NCBI RefSeq assembly: GCF_003751845.1
Contig: NZ_RJKQ01000001.1
Coordinates: forward strand, 1,364,001 to 1,428,000
From: Enterobacter sp. BIGb0383
GTDB taxonomy: Bacteria > Pseudomonadota > Gammaproteobacteria > Enterobacterales > Enterobacteriaceae
Length of the DNA: 64,000 bases
Reading direction: 5' to 3'
Made by a program: the position numbers and the translations under genes. The notes beneath the pieces were generated by a model, which saw only the letters and a list, made by a program, of their open reading frames with translations, had not been told where the DNA came from and ran no database searches. Below, one piece after another: positions 9,314-19,676 of this stretch (the first letter of the stretch is position 1; each line of letters opens with the position of its first letter).

Positions 9314-10783
9314 TTACTTTTTAGAATGACCCGGGAACTGCATTTCGCTGTAGCGCACGAAGCGGCTGCCTTTGCTCAGCTTGTAGCCGAACCAGATAAT
9401 CAGGAATAGCGGGATACCGATATAGGTCGCCATTACGCCGCCCCAGTCAATGGTATCGGCCAGGAAGGCTTCGTAGTTCTGGCCCAGGGTGATCATCAGG
9501 CACAGCACAAAGGCGAAGATCGGTCCCAGCGGGAAGAACCCTGAACGGTAAGGCAGCGCGTTCAGATCGTGTCCCTGCAACACAAAACCGCGACGGAAGC
9601 GGTAGTGGCTGATAGCAATACCGAGCCAGGCGATAAAGCCGGTCATACCGGAGGTGTTCAGCAGCCACAGGTAGACAGTCTGGTTACCGAACATAGAGGT
9701 CAGGAAGCAGAGACCGGCAACAACCGTGGTCGCATACAGCGCGTTACGCGGCACGCCGCCCTTAGACAGACGGGCGAAGATACGCGGGGCTTTACCGTCG
9801 CAGGCCAGGGTGTAGAGCATACGGGTAGACGCATACATCCCGGAGTTACCCGCCGACAGTACCGCCGTCAGGATCACCGCATTCATGACCGCCGCCGCAG
9901 ACAGCAGACCGGCGTGCTGGAAGACCAGGGTAAACGGACTGACGCTGATATCTTTCACGTCGTTGCGCAGCAGGCTCGGGTCGGTGTAGGGAATGATCAG
10001 GCTGATAATCAGGATCGCGAACACATAGAACAGCAGGATACGCCAGAATACCTGACGCACCGCGCGCGGGATATTCTTCGCCGGATCTTCGGATTCACCG
10101 GCTGCGATACCAATCAGTTCGGTGCCCTGGAAGGAGAAACCGACGATCATCGCCACGCCAATCATCGCCGCAAAGCCACCGGCAAACGGCGCATCGCCCG
10201 TCGTCCAGTTGCTCCAGCCCACCGGCTGTGCGCCTTTAAAGATGCCGATAATCATCAGCACGCCGACCACGATAAAGATAATTACCGTGGCGACTTTAAT
10301 TAATGAGAACCAGTATTCTGCTTCACCGAAGCCTTTTACGGAGATCCAGTTCAGCAGCACGATGGCGGCAAGGAACAGGGCGCTCCAGATCCAGCCCGGC
10401 GTATCCGGGAACCACCAGCTCATCACCAGCTGTGCAGCCACAAGGTCAACGGCGATAGTCACCGCCCAGTTGTACCAGTAGTTCCAGCCCAGCGCGAAGC
10501 CGAAGCCCTCTTCAACATAATTCTGGCCATAGGTGGCAAAGGAGCCGGACACCGGCATATAGGCCGCCAGCTCGCCGAGGCTGGTCATCAGGAAGTAAAC
10601 CATCAGACCGATGATCATATAGGATAAAAGCGCGCCGCCCGGGCCCGCCTGAGAGATTGTCGCCCCTGATGCAACAAATAAGCCTGTACCGATGGAACCG
10701 CCGATCGCAATCATCGTCAGGTGACGCGCCTTAAGTTCGCGACGGAGCGCGGGCGCTTGTGTGGTTTTAGTTTCGGAAACCAT
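9314..10783 (-). CDS. lysP: Lysine-specific permease LysP
   Basis: LysP is the proton-coupled lysine importer of the inner membrane and, in E. coli, a co-sensor that holds CadC inactive without lysine. From ATG 10783 the protein has 489 residues, the same as E. coli, and begins MVSETKTTQAPALRRELKAR. It has twelve membrane segments and the amino-acid permease signature GGSIGTGLFVASG near residues 27-39. The longer frame to 10852 adds 23 residues not found in the family. It is a single-gene unit with a strong terminator, next to yeiE as in E. coli. Confidence 0.97.
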   Translation of the reverse strand: MVSETKTTQAPALRRELKARHLTMIAIGGSIGTGLFVASGATISQAGPGGALLSYMIIGLMVYFLMTSLGELAAYMPVSGSFATYGQNYVEEGFGFALGWNYWYNWAVTIAVDLVAAQLVMSWWFPDTPGWIWSALFLAAIVLLNWISVKGFGEAEYWFSLIKVATVIIFIVVGVLMIIGIFKGAQPVGWSNWTTGDAPFAGGFAAMIGVAMIVGFSFQGTELIGIAAGESEDPAKNIPRAVRQVFWRILLFYVFAILIISLIIPYTDPSLLRNDVKDISVSPFTLVFQHAGLLSAAAVMNAVILTAVLSAGNSGMYASTRMLYTLACDGKAPRIFARLSKGGVPRNALYATTVVAGLCFLTSMFGNQTVYLWLLNTSGMTGFIAWLGIAISHYRFRRGFVLQGHDLNALPYRSGFFPLGPIFAFVLCLMITLGQNYEAFLADTIDWGGVMATYIGIPLFLIIWFGYKLSKGSRFVRYSEMQFPGHSKK

Positions 10784-10909
10784 GTGAAAATGCTGTCCAT
10801 CCAAAAAATGAGGCGCGATTGTAGCAGACCATAAGGCAAGCTTCTGGCACATTCCACGGGTTATAAGACACCTTCATGATCGGCGACGGATTATTAGCAA
10901 AGCAGTATC

Positions 10910-10932
10910 TTTCGCCTGCCGGACAGGCGAAA
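10910..10932 (-). terminator. Probable yeiE terminator hairpin
   Basis: TTTCGCCTG (10910-10918) and CAGGCGAAA (10924-10932) form a nine-base stem just after yeiE. The T-tract in the minus direction is poor, so efficiency is uncertain. Confidence 0.55.
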
Positions 10933-10935
10933 GTC

Positions 10936-11802
10936 TTAGCGGCCGCAGTAGTCGAAAAACCGGCTCAGAGCCTGGGAGATATGCTTCTGGCGGTGGTGGA
11001 TACGCCATAAAGTACGGGTTAAACGCGGCAGCGGAATGGTCACTTCCACCAGGCTGCCGGTGTCCAGCTGCTCGGCAATCACCCGCCGGGACAGACAGCT
11101 GATCCCCAGCCCGTGACGCACCGCATGTTTGATCGCCTCGGAATTACCCAGCTCCATGCCCAGATGGAACTGCGGCAGATGAGAGAGCAGTAGATAGTCC
11201 ACCAGCTCACGCGTGCCGGAGCCGCGCTCTCGCAGGATCCAGGGCGCGGCGGCCAGGCTATGTAACGTCACTTCACTTTTCAGCAGCGGGCTGTCGGGTG
11301 CGGCAAAGACCACCAGCTCATCCTCAAGCCAGGGCTCGGCAACAATATCCGCGCTGTGGCACGGGCCTTCAATCAGACCGATATCCACGCGGAAATCGGC
11401 CACCGCATTGATCACATCCTGGCTGTTACCCACGCTCAGCTCCAGCGGCAGATCCGGGAAGTCGCGGCGATAGCGGGCAATCACCTCCGGCATAATGTAG
11501 TTGCCGATGGTGCTACTGGCGTAGACCCGGATCGCGCCGTTCTCTTCGCGGAAAAGCTGCTCGATTTCCGTCGCCTGCTCAAGTACGCCCAGCGCCCGCG
11601 GATAGAGCAGCCGCCCGTGTTCGTTGACCACCAGCCGTTTACCGACCCGGTCAAACAGCTGCACGCCGAGCTGCCCTTCCAGGTCCGTCAGCGCCGCGCT
11701 GACCGCCGACTGGGAGAGCGCCAGCCGCTGGGATGCCTGGGTGGTGGAGCCGCTTTTCAGCACTTCAGCAAAGACTTCAAGTTGTCGCAGGGTGATATGC
11801 AT
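10936..11802 (-). CDS. yeiE: LysR-family regulator YeiE
   Basis: A 288-residue LysR-type transcription regulator. Residues 1-60 hold the winged helix-turn-helix ([20 protein letters not shown], then [17 protein letters not shown]); the rest is the periplasmic-binding-protein-like effector domain. It matches E. coli YeiE closely, starting [11 protein letters not shown], so I use ATG 11802 instead of the longer frame to 11826. E. coli YeiE is 293 residues; the C terminus here is shorter. It diverges from yeiH, and the space between them has a 10-base-arm inverted repeat that fits the LysR T-N11-A operator pattern. YeiE in Salmonella and Cronobacter relatives has been linked to sulfite and motility control. 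Confidence 0.95.
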   Translation of the reverse strand: MHITLRQLEVFAEVLKSGSTTQASQRLALSQSAVSAALTDLEGQLGVQLFDRVGKRLVVNEHGRLLYPRALGVLEQATEIEQLFREENGAIRVYASSTIGNYIMPEVIARYRRDFPDLPLELSVGNSQDVINAVADFRVDIGLIEGPCHSADIVAEPWLEDELVVFAAPDSPLLKSEVTLHSLAAAPWILRERGSGTRELVDYLLLSHLPQFHLGMELGNSEAIKHAVRHGLGISCLSRRVIAEQLDTGSLVEVTIPLPRLTRTLWRIHHRQKHISQALSRFFDYCGR

Positions 11803-11841
11803 AGGGAGGTCCGCAGCGCGTGGCATTAACCACTTATTCAG

Positions 11842-11865
11842 ATTGATTATAAATATATAATCAAT
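11842..11865. promoter_or_regulatory. Inverted repeat between yeiE and yeiH, probable YeiE operator
   Basis: ATTGATTATA (11842-11851) and TATAATCAAT (11856-11865) are perfect 10-base inverted arms with a four-base spacer. It lies in the divergent yeiE-yeiH promoter region and is AT-rich like LysR-family sites. Binding by YeiE is inferred from position and symmetry. Confidence 0.6.
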
Positions 11866-11918
11866 TTTATTTTTAAGCCAGCCCGCCGTAACCTTTTATC
11901 CAGAGAAAGGAGAAGGTG

Positions 11919-12962
11919 ATGACAGCATTAACACTACACCCACAACATAACGTATTACGCCACTACGCGCCGGGTCTTATCCTGAGCCTGCTGGTCGCCG
12001 GTATTGCCCTGTGGGCCGGAAACAACCCCGCCATTTCCGCCGCCGGGTTCAGCGCCCTGACGCTGGCCATTCTGCTGGGAATGGTGTTGGGCAATACGCT
12101 GTATCCGCGAATAGACGAGCACTGCAGCGGCGGGGTGATCTTTGCAAAGCAGCATCTGCTGCGCCTCGGCATTATCCTTTACGGCTTTCGCCTGACGTTT
12201 TCGCAAATTGCTGAAGTCGGCGTCAGCGGGCTGGTTATCGATGCCTTAACGCTTATCAGCACCTTTGCGCTGGCCTGTTTTGTCGGAAAAAAACTCTTCG
12301 GGCTGGACAGAGAAACCTGCTGGCTAATTGGCGCCGGGAGCAGTATCTGTGGCGCGGCGGCGGTACTGGCCAGTGAGCCGGTGATCAAAGCCCGCGCCGA
12401 TAAGGTGACGGTCGCCGTTGCCACGGTGGTGATTTTTGGCACCCTGGCGATTTTCCTCTACCCTGCCCTCTGGCCGCTGCTGTCGCGCTGGTTCAGCCCG
12501 GAGGCCTACGGCATCTATATGGGATCGACGATGCACGAAGTCGCCCAGGTGGTCGCCGCAGGACACGCGGTCGGTCCGGAAACCGAAAGCGCGGCGGTGA
12601 TTGCCAAAATGCTGCGGGTCATGATGCTGGCTCCCTTCCTGATTTTCCTTAGCGCCAGGATCAAGGCCACCAGCACCACGACACAGGGCGGCAAAATCAC
12701 CATTCCGTGGTTCGCGGTACTGTTTATTCTGGTGGCGATCTTCAACTCGTTTTCCCTGCTGCCAGCAGGGCTGGTCCACCTGCTGGTGACCCTGGATACG
12801 CTGCTGCTGGCGATGGCGATGGCGGCGCTGGGACTGACCACCCACGTCAGCGCCCTGAAAAAAGCCGGGGTTAAGCCCCTGCTGATGGCGCTGATGCTCT
12901 TTGTCTGGCTGATCGTCGGCGGCGGTGCGATTAATCTGCTGGTTCAGGCGGTGATGGCATAA
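11919..12962 (+). CDS. yeiH: YeiH, UPF0324 membrane transporter
   Basis: A 347-residue inner-membrane protein (E. coli YeiH 349) of the UPF0324/PSE family with about ten membrane helices. Conserved stretches include [28 protein letters not shown] and [15 protein letters not shown]. Family members have been proposed as sulfonate, sulfite or anion exporters, but the substrate of YeiH is not established. I chose ATG 11919, with AAAGGAG six bases upstream; a GTG three bases earlier is too close to that site. It is divergent from its probable regulator yeiE, across a LysR-type palindrome, so YeiE control is likely. Confidence 0.93.
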   Translation: MTALTLHPQHNVLRHYAPGLILSLLVAGIALWAGNNPAISAAGFSALTLAILLGMVLGNTLYPRIDEHCSGGVIFAKQHLLRLGIILYGFRLTFSQIAEVGVSGLVIDALTLISTFALACFVGKKLFGLDRETCWLIGAGSSICGAAAVLASEPVIKARADKVTVAVATVVIFGTLAIFLYPALWPLLSRWFSPEAYGIYMGSTMHEVAQVVAAGHAVGPETESAAVIAKMLRVMMLAPFLIFLSARIKATSTTTQGGKITIPWFAVLFILVAIFNSFSLLPAGLVHLLVTLDTLLLAMAMAALGLTTHVSALKKAGVKPLLMALMLFVWLIVGGGAINLLVQAVMA

Positions 12963-13039
12963 ACCACTACATACTCCCCGGTAAGACCCGCTATGATGAC
13001 AGGCTGTTCCCCCTGGCGGGTTTAACCAGGAGTTTGAAA

Positions 13040-13897
13040 ATGAAATATACCGGAGCGCACGTTAGCGCCTCCGGCGGTGTTGCCAACGCCGCCATCCGCG
13101 CCGCTGAAATCGGCGCAACGGCCTTTGCCCTGTTTACCAAAAATCAGCGTCAGTGGCGTGCAGCCCCGCTGACGAATGACACCATCGACGAGTTTAAAGC
13201 CGCCTGTGAGAAGTACAACTTTAAACCCGGACAGATCCTGCCCCACGACAGCTATCTGATTAACCTCGGCCACCCGGTGGAAGAGGCGCTGGAGAAGTCC
13301 CGCGAGGCCTTTATCGATGAGCTGCAGCGCTGCGAACAGCTGGGGCTGACGCTGCTGAATTTCCATCCCGGTAGCCATCTGCAGCAGATCGATGAAGACG
13401 CCTGCCTGGCGCGGATCGCCGAGTCGATTAATATCGCCCTGGACCAGACCAAAGGGGTGACGGCGGTCATTGAGAATACCGCCGGTCAGGGCAGCAACCT
13501 CGGCTTTAAGTTCGAGCATCTGGCGGCGATTATCGACGGCGTGGAAGATAAATCCCGCGTTGGCGTCTGTATCGATACCTGCCATGCTTTCGCCGCCGGG
13601 TACGACCTGCGCAGTGCGGAAGAGTGTGCAAAGACCTTCGCGGAATTTGAGCGGATCGTCGGCTTTAAGTATCTGCGCGGTATGCACCTGAACGATGCGA
13701 AAAGTGCCTTTGGCAGCCGGGTTGACCGTCACCATAGCCTGGGAGAAGGCAATATCGGCCACGACGCGTTTCGCTGGATTATGCAGGACAGCCGCTTCGA
13801 CGGTATTCCGCTGATCCTGGAAACCGTTAACCCGGATATCTGGGCGGAAGAGATTGCCTGGCTCAACGCGCAGCAAACGGCTTCTGCCGTCGTCTGA
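13040..13897 (+). CDS. nfo: Endonuclease IV
   Basis: Nfo incises DNA 5' to abasic sites and removes 3' blocking groups in base-excision repair. The product has 285 residues, the same as E. coli, and aligns without gaps. It is a TIM barrel with three metal ions; His69 in [13 protein letters not shown], the FHPGSHL His, Glu145 in [10 protein letters not shown], and the [22 protein letters not shown] and [13 protein letters not shown] ligands are all present. ATG 13040 is preceded by AGGAG; an in-frame TTG at 13034 is not needed. In E. coli nfo belongs to the SoxRS regulon; I do not see a certain SoxS box. A strong bidirectional terminator separates it from fruA. Confidence 0.97.
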   Translation: MKYTGAHVSASGGVANAAIRAAEIGATAFALFTKNQRQWRAAPLTNDTIDEFKAACEKYNFKPGQILPHDSYLINLGHPVEEALEKSREAFIDELQRCEQLGLTLLNFHPGSHLQQIDEDACLARIAESINIALDQTKGVTAVIENTAGQGSNLGFKFEHLAAIIDGVEDKSRVGVCIDTCHAFAAGYDLRSAEECAKTFAEFERIVGFKYLRGMHLNDAKSAFGSRVDRHHSLGEGNIGHDAFRWIMQDSRFDGIPLILETVNPDIWAEEIAWLNAQQTASAVV

Positions 13898-13913
13898 CGT
13901 CGAGTGAAAAAAA

Positions 13914-13945
13914 GGGCCGATAGCGTTTCGCTATCGGCCCTTTTT
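13914..13945. terminator. Bidirectional terminator between nfo and fruA
   Basis: GGGCCGATAGCG (13914-13925) pairs perfectly with CGCTATCGGCCC (13929-13940) around a TTT loop. It has T5 on the plus side and a long A-run before it, which serves fruA on the minus strand. Confidence 0.93.
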
Positions 13946-13959
13946 ATTTGTGTCGCGAA

Positions 13960-15645
13960 TTACGCCGCTTTAGCAACCGCAGCCGCTTCAGGACGTTTCA
14001 GCACGGCGTAGGAGAGACCGGCCACCAGCGTACCGGCGACAATCGCCAGCAGGTAACCGAGCACCGGCGTGATTGCGCCAGGGATCAGCAGCACGAACAG
14101 ACCACCGTGCGGTGCCATCAGCTTCGCGCCAATCATCATGGAGATCGCCCCGGTCACCGCGCCACCAACGATACAGCACGGCAGAACGCGCATCGGATCG
14201 CGGGCAGCAAACGGAATCGCCCCTTCAGAGATAAAGCACAGACCCAGAACCAGAGCGGCTTTGCCCCCTTCCTGCTGACCTTTATCAAATTTGTTGCGTA
14301 CCACCAGCGTCGCCAGGCCCATGGCCAGCGGCGGCACCATACCGGCAGCCATAATGGCAGCCATTGGTGCGTAGGTCTGGGTACTCAGCAGGCCAACGCC
14401 GAATGCGTAAGCCGCTTTGTTTACCGGACCACCCATATCGGTACACATCATACCGCCGAGGATTGCACCCAGCAGGACCGCGTTAGCGGTGCCCATGGTC
14501 TGCAGCCAGTGGGTCAGGCCTTCCAGGATGCCGGCAACCGGTTTACCGATCAGGTAGATCATCGCCAGACCCACAATCAGGCTGGAGAAGAGCGGAATGA
14601 TCAGAATCGGCTTCAGCGCTTCCATACTCGTCGGCAGCTTCACTTTCTGGCTAATCGCTTTCGCCACGTAGCCCGCAAGGAAACCAGCGATGATCCCGCC
14701 AATAAAGCCGGAACCGGTGCTCACGGCGAGCATACCGCCGATCAGACCCGGCGTGAGGCCAGGACGGTCAGCAATGGAGAAGGCAATATAACCGGCCAGG
14801 ACCGGCACCATCAGGGCGAAGGCAGAACCGCCCCCGATCTGCATCAGCGCAGCGGCAAGGGTATCCGGCGTTTTAAAGGCTTCGATACCGAAAGCAAACG
14901 AGAGCGCAATACACAGACCACCGGCCACGACCATCGGCAGCATGTAGGATACGCCGGTCAGCAGGTGACGGTAGGCACCGGCACTCTCTTTCTTATCGCT
15001 GGCGGTGGAGGCCGCCTGACCCGAAGGCTGATAAGGTTTGGCTTCCGCCTGCGCCTTGTCGAGCTCCTGAGCCGTTTTCTTCAGCGCCAGACCGGTGGTG
15101 GTGCGGTACATCGGCTTACCGGCAAACTTCGCCAAGTCCACTTCGATATCCGCCGCCACGATCACCAGATCGGCTTCTGCCACCTCTTCCGGGGTGATGG
15201 CATTGCCCGCACCCACGGAGCCACGGGTTTCCACTTTCACCCACCAGCCGCGTTTTTTCGCTTCGGTTTCGATCGCTTCCGCCGCCATAAAGGTGTGCGC
15301 CACGCCGGTCGGACAGGCGGTAATCGCCACGACGCGTTTCACGCCACCGCTTGCTGCCGGTGCCGCAGCAGCCGAAGCCACGTAAGCGCTGGCATTGTTT
15401 TTAGCTTCACTCAGAAACAGTTCCGGGTGGGCCACCGCACGGTTGATGTCGCCCAGGAAAACCTGTTTGCCATTCAGCGCGCTATCAGCAGGTACAGCAG
15501 AGCCCAGGACGATAGCCAGTTCGGCTTCGTTCGGGTTTTCAGTCAATTCGAGCTGCGCTTTTTGCGCAGCTGCACCGAGTAGGGTCTTCGCCATCCAGGC
15601 GCGGGCCTGCCCGAGTCCAGCATCAATAATCAGCAGCGTTTTCAT
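13960..15645 (-). CDS. fruA: Fructose PTS enzyme IIBC
   Basis: FruA imports fructose and phosphorylates it to fructose 1-phosphate, taking phosphate from FruB. The 561-residue protein (E. coli 563) has a degenerate IIB' domain (residues 1-100), an active IIB domain with Cys111 in ITACPTGVAHTF, an Ala/Lys-rich linker near 210-235, and a IIC membrane domain with about nine helices (YMLPMVVAGG, GPVNKAAYAFG). ATG 15645 gives the E. coli-like start MKTLLIIDAGLGQARA; the longer frame to 15684 runs into fruK's end. It is the third gene of fruBKA, 16 bases after fruK. Confidence 0.97.
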   Translation of the reverse strand: MKTLLIIDAGLGQARAWMAKTLLGAAAQKAQLELTENPNEAELAIVLGSAVPADSALNGKQVFLGDINRAVAHPELFLSEAKNNASAYVASAAAAPAASGGVKRVVAITACPTGVAHTFMAAEAIETEAKKRGWWVKVETRGSVGAGNAITPEEVAEADLVIVAADIEVDLAKFAGKPMYRTTTGLALKKTAQELDKAQAEAKPYQPSGQAASTASDKKESAGAYRHLLTGVSYMLPMVVAGGLCIALSFAFGIEAFKTPDTLAAALMQIGGGSAFALMVPVLAGYIAFSIADRPGLTPGLIGGMLAVSTGSGFIGGIIAGFLAGYVAKAISQKVKLPTSMEALKPILIIPLFSSLIVGLAMIYLIGKPVAGILEGLTHWLQTMGTANAVLLGAILGGMMCTDMGGPVNKAAYAFGVGLLSTQTYAPMAAIMAAGMVPPLAMGLATLVVRNKFDKGQQEGGKAALVLGLCFISEGAIPFAARDPMRVLPCCIVGGAVTGAISMMIGAKLMAPHGGLFVLLIPGAITPVLGYLLAIVAGTLVAGLSYAVLKRPEAAAVAKAA

Positions 15646-15661
15646 TATGTCTCTCCTGCCG

Positions 15662-16600
15662 TTAATTAAAGGGTTGTAAGTCAACGCGCGCCATCATCGC
15701 GGCTAACTGGGTACGGTCGGTAATGCCAACGTTACTCTGACTGACCGCAAGCGCAGCAACGGCGGTAGCCAGGCGTAAGGTATGTTCACTGGATTCACGC
15801 ATCAGCAGGCCGTAAATCAGTCCACCCACCATGGAATCCCCGGCACCGACGGTGCTGACGACCTCCACTGATGGCGGTTTGGCGATCCATTCACCGGAAG
15901 CGTTTACCCACAGTGCGCCTTCGGCACCCAGCGAGATCACCACATGAGCAATTCCCTGTTCACGCAGCGCATGCGCCGCTTCAATCACGTCCTTCATAGC
16001 AGGCAATTTACGGCCCGCCCAGATTTCCAGTTCACGACGGTTTGGTTTCACCAGCCACGGCGCCGCTTTCAGACCGGCAACCAGCGCTTCGCGGCTGCTG
16101 TCGAAAATAATGCACGGGCACTGGCTGCGCAGGCGCGTCATCCAGTCGGTGAAAGCCTCAGGGCTGACGCCGGACGGCAGACTGCCGCTGACGCAGACCA
16201 TATCGAACTGTCCCAGCCAGCTCAGGGAGTCGTTAACAAAACGTTCCCAGTCGGCCGGGGTCACTTCGAAGCCGGAGAAGTTAAAGTCGGTGACTTCACC
16301 GTCTTTTTCCGTCAGCTTAACGTTGATGCGGGTACGGCCCTGCACCACCTGAAAACGGTTCGCAATGCCCAGTTCGCTGAACAGCTGCTGAAAGCCATCC
16401 TGGTTGTCTTTACCGAGGAAACCGCCCACGGTCACGTCGATGCCAAGATCCTTCAGAACCTTAGCCACGTTAATCCCTTTCCCCGCCGCGTGCAGACCGG
16501 TGGTGCGCACCAGGTTTACTTCGCCACGTTCAACTTCCGGGGTAAAACCGACCAGGTCATAGGCCGGGTTCAGCGTAATGGTTGCGACGCGACGGCTCAT
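15662..16600 (-). CDS. fruK: 1-phosphofructokinase
   Basis: FruK phosphorylates fructose 1-phosphate to fructose 1,6-bisphosphate with ATP in the cytoplasm, and in E. coli also helps modulate Cra through its substrate level. The 312 residues equal the E. coli length. It is a PfkB-family ribokinase fold: the N-terminal [12 protein letters not shown], the substrate loop [16 protein letters not shown], and the second PfkB signature [16 protein letters not shown] with catalytic Asp near residue 250. The gene starts four bases inside the end of fruB, pointing to translational coupling. Confidence 0.97.
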   Translation of the reverse strand: MSRRVATITLNPAYDLVGFTPEVERGEVNLVRTTGLHAAGKGINVAKVLKDLGIDVTVGGFLGKDNQDGFQQLFSELGIANRFQVVQGRTRINVKLTEKDGEVTDFNFSGFEVTPADWERFVNDSLSWLGQFDMVCVSGSLPSGVSPEAFTDWMTRLRSQCPCIIFDSSREALVAGLKAAPWLVKPNRRELEIWAGRKLPAMKDVIEAAHALREQGIAHVVISLGAEGALWVNASGEWIAKPPSVEVVSTVGAGDSMVGGLIYGLLMRESSEHTLRLATAVAALAVSQSNVGITDRTQLAAMMARVDLQPFN

Positions 16601-17730
16601 GCTGCACCCTCCCCAAGACCGGAAGAGATGGCTTCGCCAATGGCAATCAGCGCCTGTTCAGCATCATCACCCTGAGCGGTAAAGCGCAGACGATGGCCTT
16701 TCTTCACGCCCAGCGCGACAACCTTCATCAGGCTGCGGCCGTTGGCCGGTTTGCCGGTACCGTCGAGGTTAGTCACGGTGATTTCGCTGGTGAACTGCTT
16801 AATGGTATTGACCAGCATGGTGCCCGGACGGGCGTGCAGGCCGTGCTCGTTACGGATCACAAACTCGGCGGTCAGCAGATCGTCAGCCAGCGCATCGTCG
16901 CTGGTCAGCAGCGCCAGCAGCGTGGCGGCGTCGGCGTTCAGCAGACGGTCAGCCTTATTGTTCAGCAGCAGGTCGCTCAGGCGCTTCAGCACCGCTACCG
17001 GCTGGGCGTCGGTCTGGGCGACGGTCACCAGCAGCGCGGCGCGCTCGCCGTTCACCTCAAACGCCTGTGCGGCACGGCTCACGGCGACGGCGCTGCGCAG
17101 GTTGCCTTCGGCGCTGTCGTTCAGCCAGATGCCCTGGCCGAGGTTCATCGGCTGTTCGCTGACGGTGCGTGCAACAAAGGTCGCATCCACCGCGCCCGCT
17201 TCTTTCAGACGACCGGCGTTCAGCGCCTGCAGGGTCACCAGATCGCCGGTCACCACGTCCAGGGTCAGCGTATCGTTGTCCAGTTTCAGGCTGCTGCTCT
17301 GTTTTTCACCCATCAGCAGGGCGCGCAGCTCTTCCGCGGTCGTCGCCGCTTTCAGCTGTTCAGCCACGCTGTCGTCGCTCAGCACATGGGTCAGCTGACG
17401 CAGCAGGCCAAGGTGCTCATCGGAGCTGGCGGCAATACCAATCGCCACCCACGCAACCTGACCCTCACCCCACTCCACGCCCTGCGGGAACTGGTAAACC
17501 TGGACGCCGGTTTTCAGCACCTGGTCACGGGTATCGGTGGTGCCGTGCGGAATGGCAATACCGTTGCCAAGGAAAGTCGATGTCTGCTGCTCGCGAGCCA
17601 GCATGCCCTCAACATAACCACCGGATACGTTGCCCGCCTGCACCAGCGCGGCGGCAATCTGCCGAATGGCCTCTTCTTTATTCCCCGCCTGCTGGCCGGG
17701 ATGGATATCCTGAACAGATAACTGGAACAT
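16597..17730 (-). CDS. fruB: Fructose PTS EIIA-HPr fusion (FPr)
   Basis: FruB (diphosphoryl transfer protein) carries phosphate from enzyme I to FruA. The 377-residue protein (E. coli 376) has an N-terminal EIIA domain with active His62 in GIAIPHGT, a central linker domain, and a C-terminal HPr-like domain with His299 in [12 protein letters not shown]. All parts are intact. It is the first gene of the fruBKA operon and overlaps fruK by four bases. Two Cra operators lie upstream at 17752-17763 and 17818-17830, so the operon is repressed by Cra and induced by fructose 1-phosphate, as in E. coli. Confidence 0.97.
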   Translation of the reverse strand: MFQLSVQDIHPGQQAGNKEEAIRQIAAALVQAGNVSGGYVEGMLAREQQTSTFLGNGIAIPHGTTDTRDQVLKTGVQVYQFPQGVEWGEGQVAWVAIGIAASSDEHLGLLRQLTHVLSDDSVAEQLKAATTAEELRALLMGEKQSSSLKLDNDTLTLDVVTGDLVTLQALNAGRLKEAGAVDATFVARTVSEQPMNLGQGIWLNDSAEGNLRSAVAVSRAAQAFEVNGERAALLVTVAQTDAQPVAVLKRLSDLLLNNKADRLLNADAATLLALLTSDDALADDLLTAEFVIRNEHGLHARPGTMLVNTIKQFTSEITVTNLDGTGKPANGRSLMKVVALGVKKGHRLRFTAQGDDAEQALIAIGEAISSGLGEGAA

Positions 17731-17751
17731 GGTTCCTCTCTCCTGCTTTAT

Positions 17752-17763
17752 TGAATCGTTTCA
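17752..17763 (-). promoter_or_regulatory. Cra operator near fruB start
   Basis: TGAATCGTTTCA differs by one base from the Cra (FruR) consensus TGAAACGTTTCA. It lies 22 bases upstream of the fruB start codon, matching the downstream one of two Cra sites known in E. coli fruB. Confidence 0.85.
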
Positions 17764-17817
17764 GCCATTTGGGGTGGAAATGCGTCCCCCCGATCCGGAC
17801 TGAGTTAAGAAACAACG

Positions 17818-17830
17818 CTGAAACGTTTCA
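17818..17830 (-). promoter_or_regulatory. Distal Cra operator of fruBKA
   Basis: CTGAAACGTTTCA contains the perfect palindromic Cra (FruR) consensus. With the site at 17752 it forms the two-operator arrangement known for this operon. Confidence 0.9.
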
Positions 17831-18101
17831 AGGAGTTTCAGCATTTGCCTGCTATCCTGCAAGAAAAGTCATCATTCGCATATTGAAATTTTGAGGTACT
17901 GCACATTTTCTCCTTCTGAGGGGTCAAAATGCTGAACGGGCGCGCCGTGACGTAAGCAAAATTTCAGCAACGTCAGCCCTCGCTCTCTTTCAGCCCGTAT
18001 TAGCATTTTAGTTATTCACGCTATTTTTGATTCTGCTGGCTGTTTATTTTTTAGCATGCGGCGTAAACTCCGGCGTCCTCCACTATTGCTGATACAGAAA
18101 C

Positions 18102-19280
18102 ATGCATACGCCCTCTGCCGCCGCCAGGCCCTCGTTTGATACGACCTCCGCCGCCTTTTTAATTGTCGCCTTTCTGACGGGGATCGCCGGTGCGCTACAA
18201 ACCCCGACTCTGAGCCTCTTTCTGACCAACGAGGTTCACGCGCGTCCGGCCATGGTCGGCTTCTTTTTTACCGGCAGCGCCATTATCGGCATTCTGGTCA
18301 GCCAGTTTCTGGCCGGTCGCTCCGATCGTAAAGGTGACCGCAAAAGCCTGATTATGCTCTGCTGCCTGCTTGGCGTACTGGCCTGCCTGCTGTTTGCCTG
18401 GAACCGTAACTATTTTGTCCTGCTGTTTGTCGGCGTCTTCCTCAGCAGCTTTGGCTCAACGGCGAACCCGCAGATGTTTGCCCTGGCGCGTGAACACGCC
18501 GACCGGACCGGGCGGGAAGCGGTGATGTTTAGCTCGATACTGCGCGCCCAGGTCTCGCTGGCGTGGGTAATTGGTCCCCCGCTGGCCTACGCGCTGGCGA
18601 TGGGTTTTGGCTTTACCACCATGTATCTCAGCGCCGCGGTGGCCTTTATTGTCTGCGCCGCGATGGTCCGGCTGTTCTTGCCTTCAATGCCGAAAATTCA
18701 GCAGTCGGCAACGGGCAGCGTCGAGGCCCCGCGCCGCAACCGTCGCGACGCGCTGCTGCTGTTTGTTATCTGTACCCTGATGTGGGGCACCAACAGTCTC
18801 TACATTATTAATATGCCGCTGTTTATTATTAATGAGCTGCATCTGCCGGAGAAGCTGGCGGGGCTGATGATGGGTACCGCCGCCGGGCTGGAGATCCCGA
18901 CAATGCTGATCGCCGGTTACTACGCTCGTCGTTTTGGGAAGCGCTTCCTGATGCGTATTGCGGTGGTCGCCGGGGTGCTGTTTTATCTGCTGATGCTGAA
19001 CGTCCATACCCCTGCCCTGCTGCTGGCAGTACAGCTGCTGAACGCCATCTATATCGGTATTCTGGCGGGGATTGGGATGATCTATTTTCAGGATTTGATG
19101 CCCGGCCAGGCCGGTTCAGCGACCACGCTCTATACCAATACCACCCGCGTGGGCTGGATTATCGCCGGATCGCTTGCCGGTATCGCCACGGAGATCTGGG
19201 ATTATCATTCGGTATTCTGGATAGCGCTGGTGATGAGCGTGCTGGCAAGCGGCTGCCTGCTGCGGATCAAAGACGTTTAA
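18102..19280 (+). CDS. setB: Sugar efflux transporter SetB
   Basis: SetB is a major facilitator that exports lactose, glucose and related sugars from the cytoplasm. The 392-residue protein (E. coli 393) has twelve membrane helices; conserved stretches are [20 protein letters not shown], the loop-2/3 motif [11 protein letters not shown] and [17 protein letters not shown]. The ribosome binding site in front of ATG 18102 is weak, but the N terminus matches E. coli. It is divergent from the fructose operon and its stop codon overlaps yeiW by four bases, tail to tail. Confidence 0.95.
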   Translation: MHTPSAAARPSFDTTSAAFLIVAFLTGIAGALQTPTLSLFLTNEVHARPAMVGFFFTGSAIIGILVSQFLAGRSDRKGDRKSLIMLCCLLGVLACLLFAWNRNYFVLLFVGVFLSSFGSTANPQMFALAREHADRTGREAVMFSSILRAQVSLAWVIGPPLAYALAMGFGFTTMYLSAAVAFIVCAAMVRLFLPSMPKIQQSATGSVEAPRRNRRDALLLFVICTLMWGTNSLYIINMPLFIINELHLPEKLAGLMMGTAAGLEIPTMLIAGYYARRFGKRFLMRIAVVAGVLFYLLMLNVHTPALLLAVQLLNAIYIGILAGIGMIYFQDLMPGQAGSATTLYTNTTRVGWIIAGSLAGIATEIWDYHSVFWIALVMSVLASGCLLRIKDV

Positions 19281-19531
19281 GGTGCGGTTAGCTGCTCAAG
19301 GTGGATCAGAAAATCCATCGCTTTTTGTCGCGAACTGCCGCACATCTCTGCCGAGGGTTTGAGGCCCGCGCAGACCTTCGGACGCAGAGGCGAGCCGAAG
19401 ATTTTACAGCGCTGCTGTGCGTCGAGCTGAACGCAGGGCGTATTGGCCGGTTTGCCGTCTGGCATGCCGGGGATCGGGCTGGAAATGGACGGCGCGGTAC
19501 AGCATGCGCCACAATCAATACGGCATTCCAT
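19277..19531 (-). CDS. yeiW: YeiW, cysteine-rich YkgJ-family protein
   Basis: An 84-residue protein with a CxxCxxC-type cluster, [17 protein letters not shown], and further Cys residues in QRCKIF, KVCAGL and AEMCG. The pattern is that of the YkgJ/UPF0153 family, thought to bind zinc or an iron-sulfur centre; its function is unknown. The start at 19531 reproduces the E. coli protein; the longer frame to 19615 is not conserved. Its last codons overlap the setB stop codon in the opposite direction, and yeiP starts 145 bases away on the other strand. Confidence 0.88.
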   Translation of the reverse strand: MECRIDCGACCTAPSISSPIPGMPDGKPANTPCVQLDAQQRCKIFGSPLRPKVCAGLKPSAEMCGSSRQKAMDFLIHLEQLTAP

Positions 19532-19676
19532 AAGGGCGCGCTCGCGGTGGTGGGTGCGGCACACTACCTCTTTTATCGGAGGAACGCAAAACCCGCTAAT
19601 TCCACTTGCCAGCAAGGGTCCTCGCGAGTAGTTTGTCGCGATATTTTAGTCAATTTGGTTAAACAGGATTATCGCA

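Larger units (their letters stand above)
17731..18101. other. Divergent promoter region of fruBKA and setB
   Basis: This 371-base region holds the two Cra operators and the fruB promoter on its left part. The right part (about 17880-18101) is AT-rich and must hold the setB promoter, but I cannot point to certain -35 and -10 boxes. No gene is evident. Confidence 0.55.

Noticed and set aside
13948..15582. 544-residue ORF antisense to fruA
   Set aside because: Long because of the high-GC codon pattern of fruA; its sequence is Arg/His/Gln-rich and has no domain.
16582..17721. 379-residue ORF antisense to fruB
   Set aside because: Shadow of fruB with a composition typical of antisense frames.
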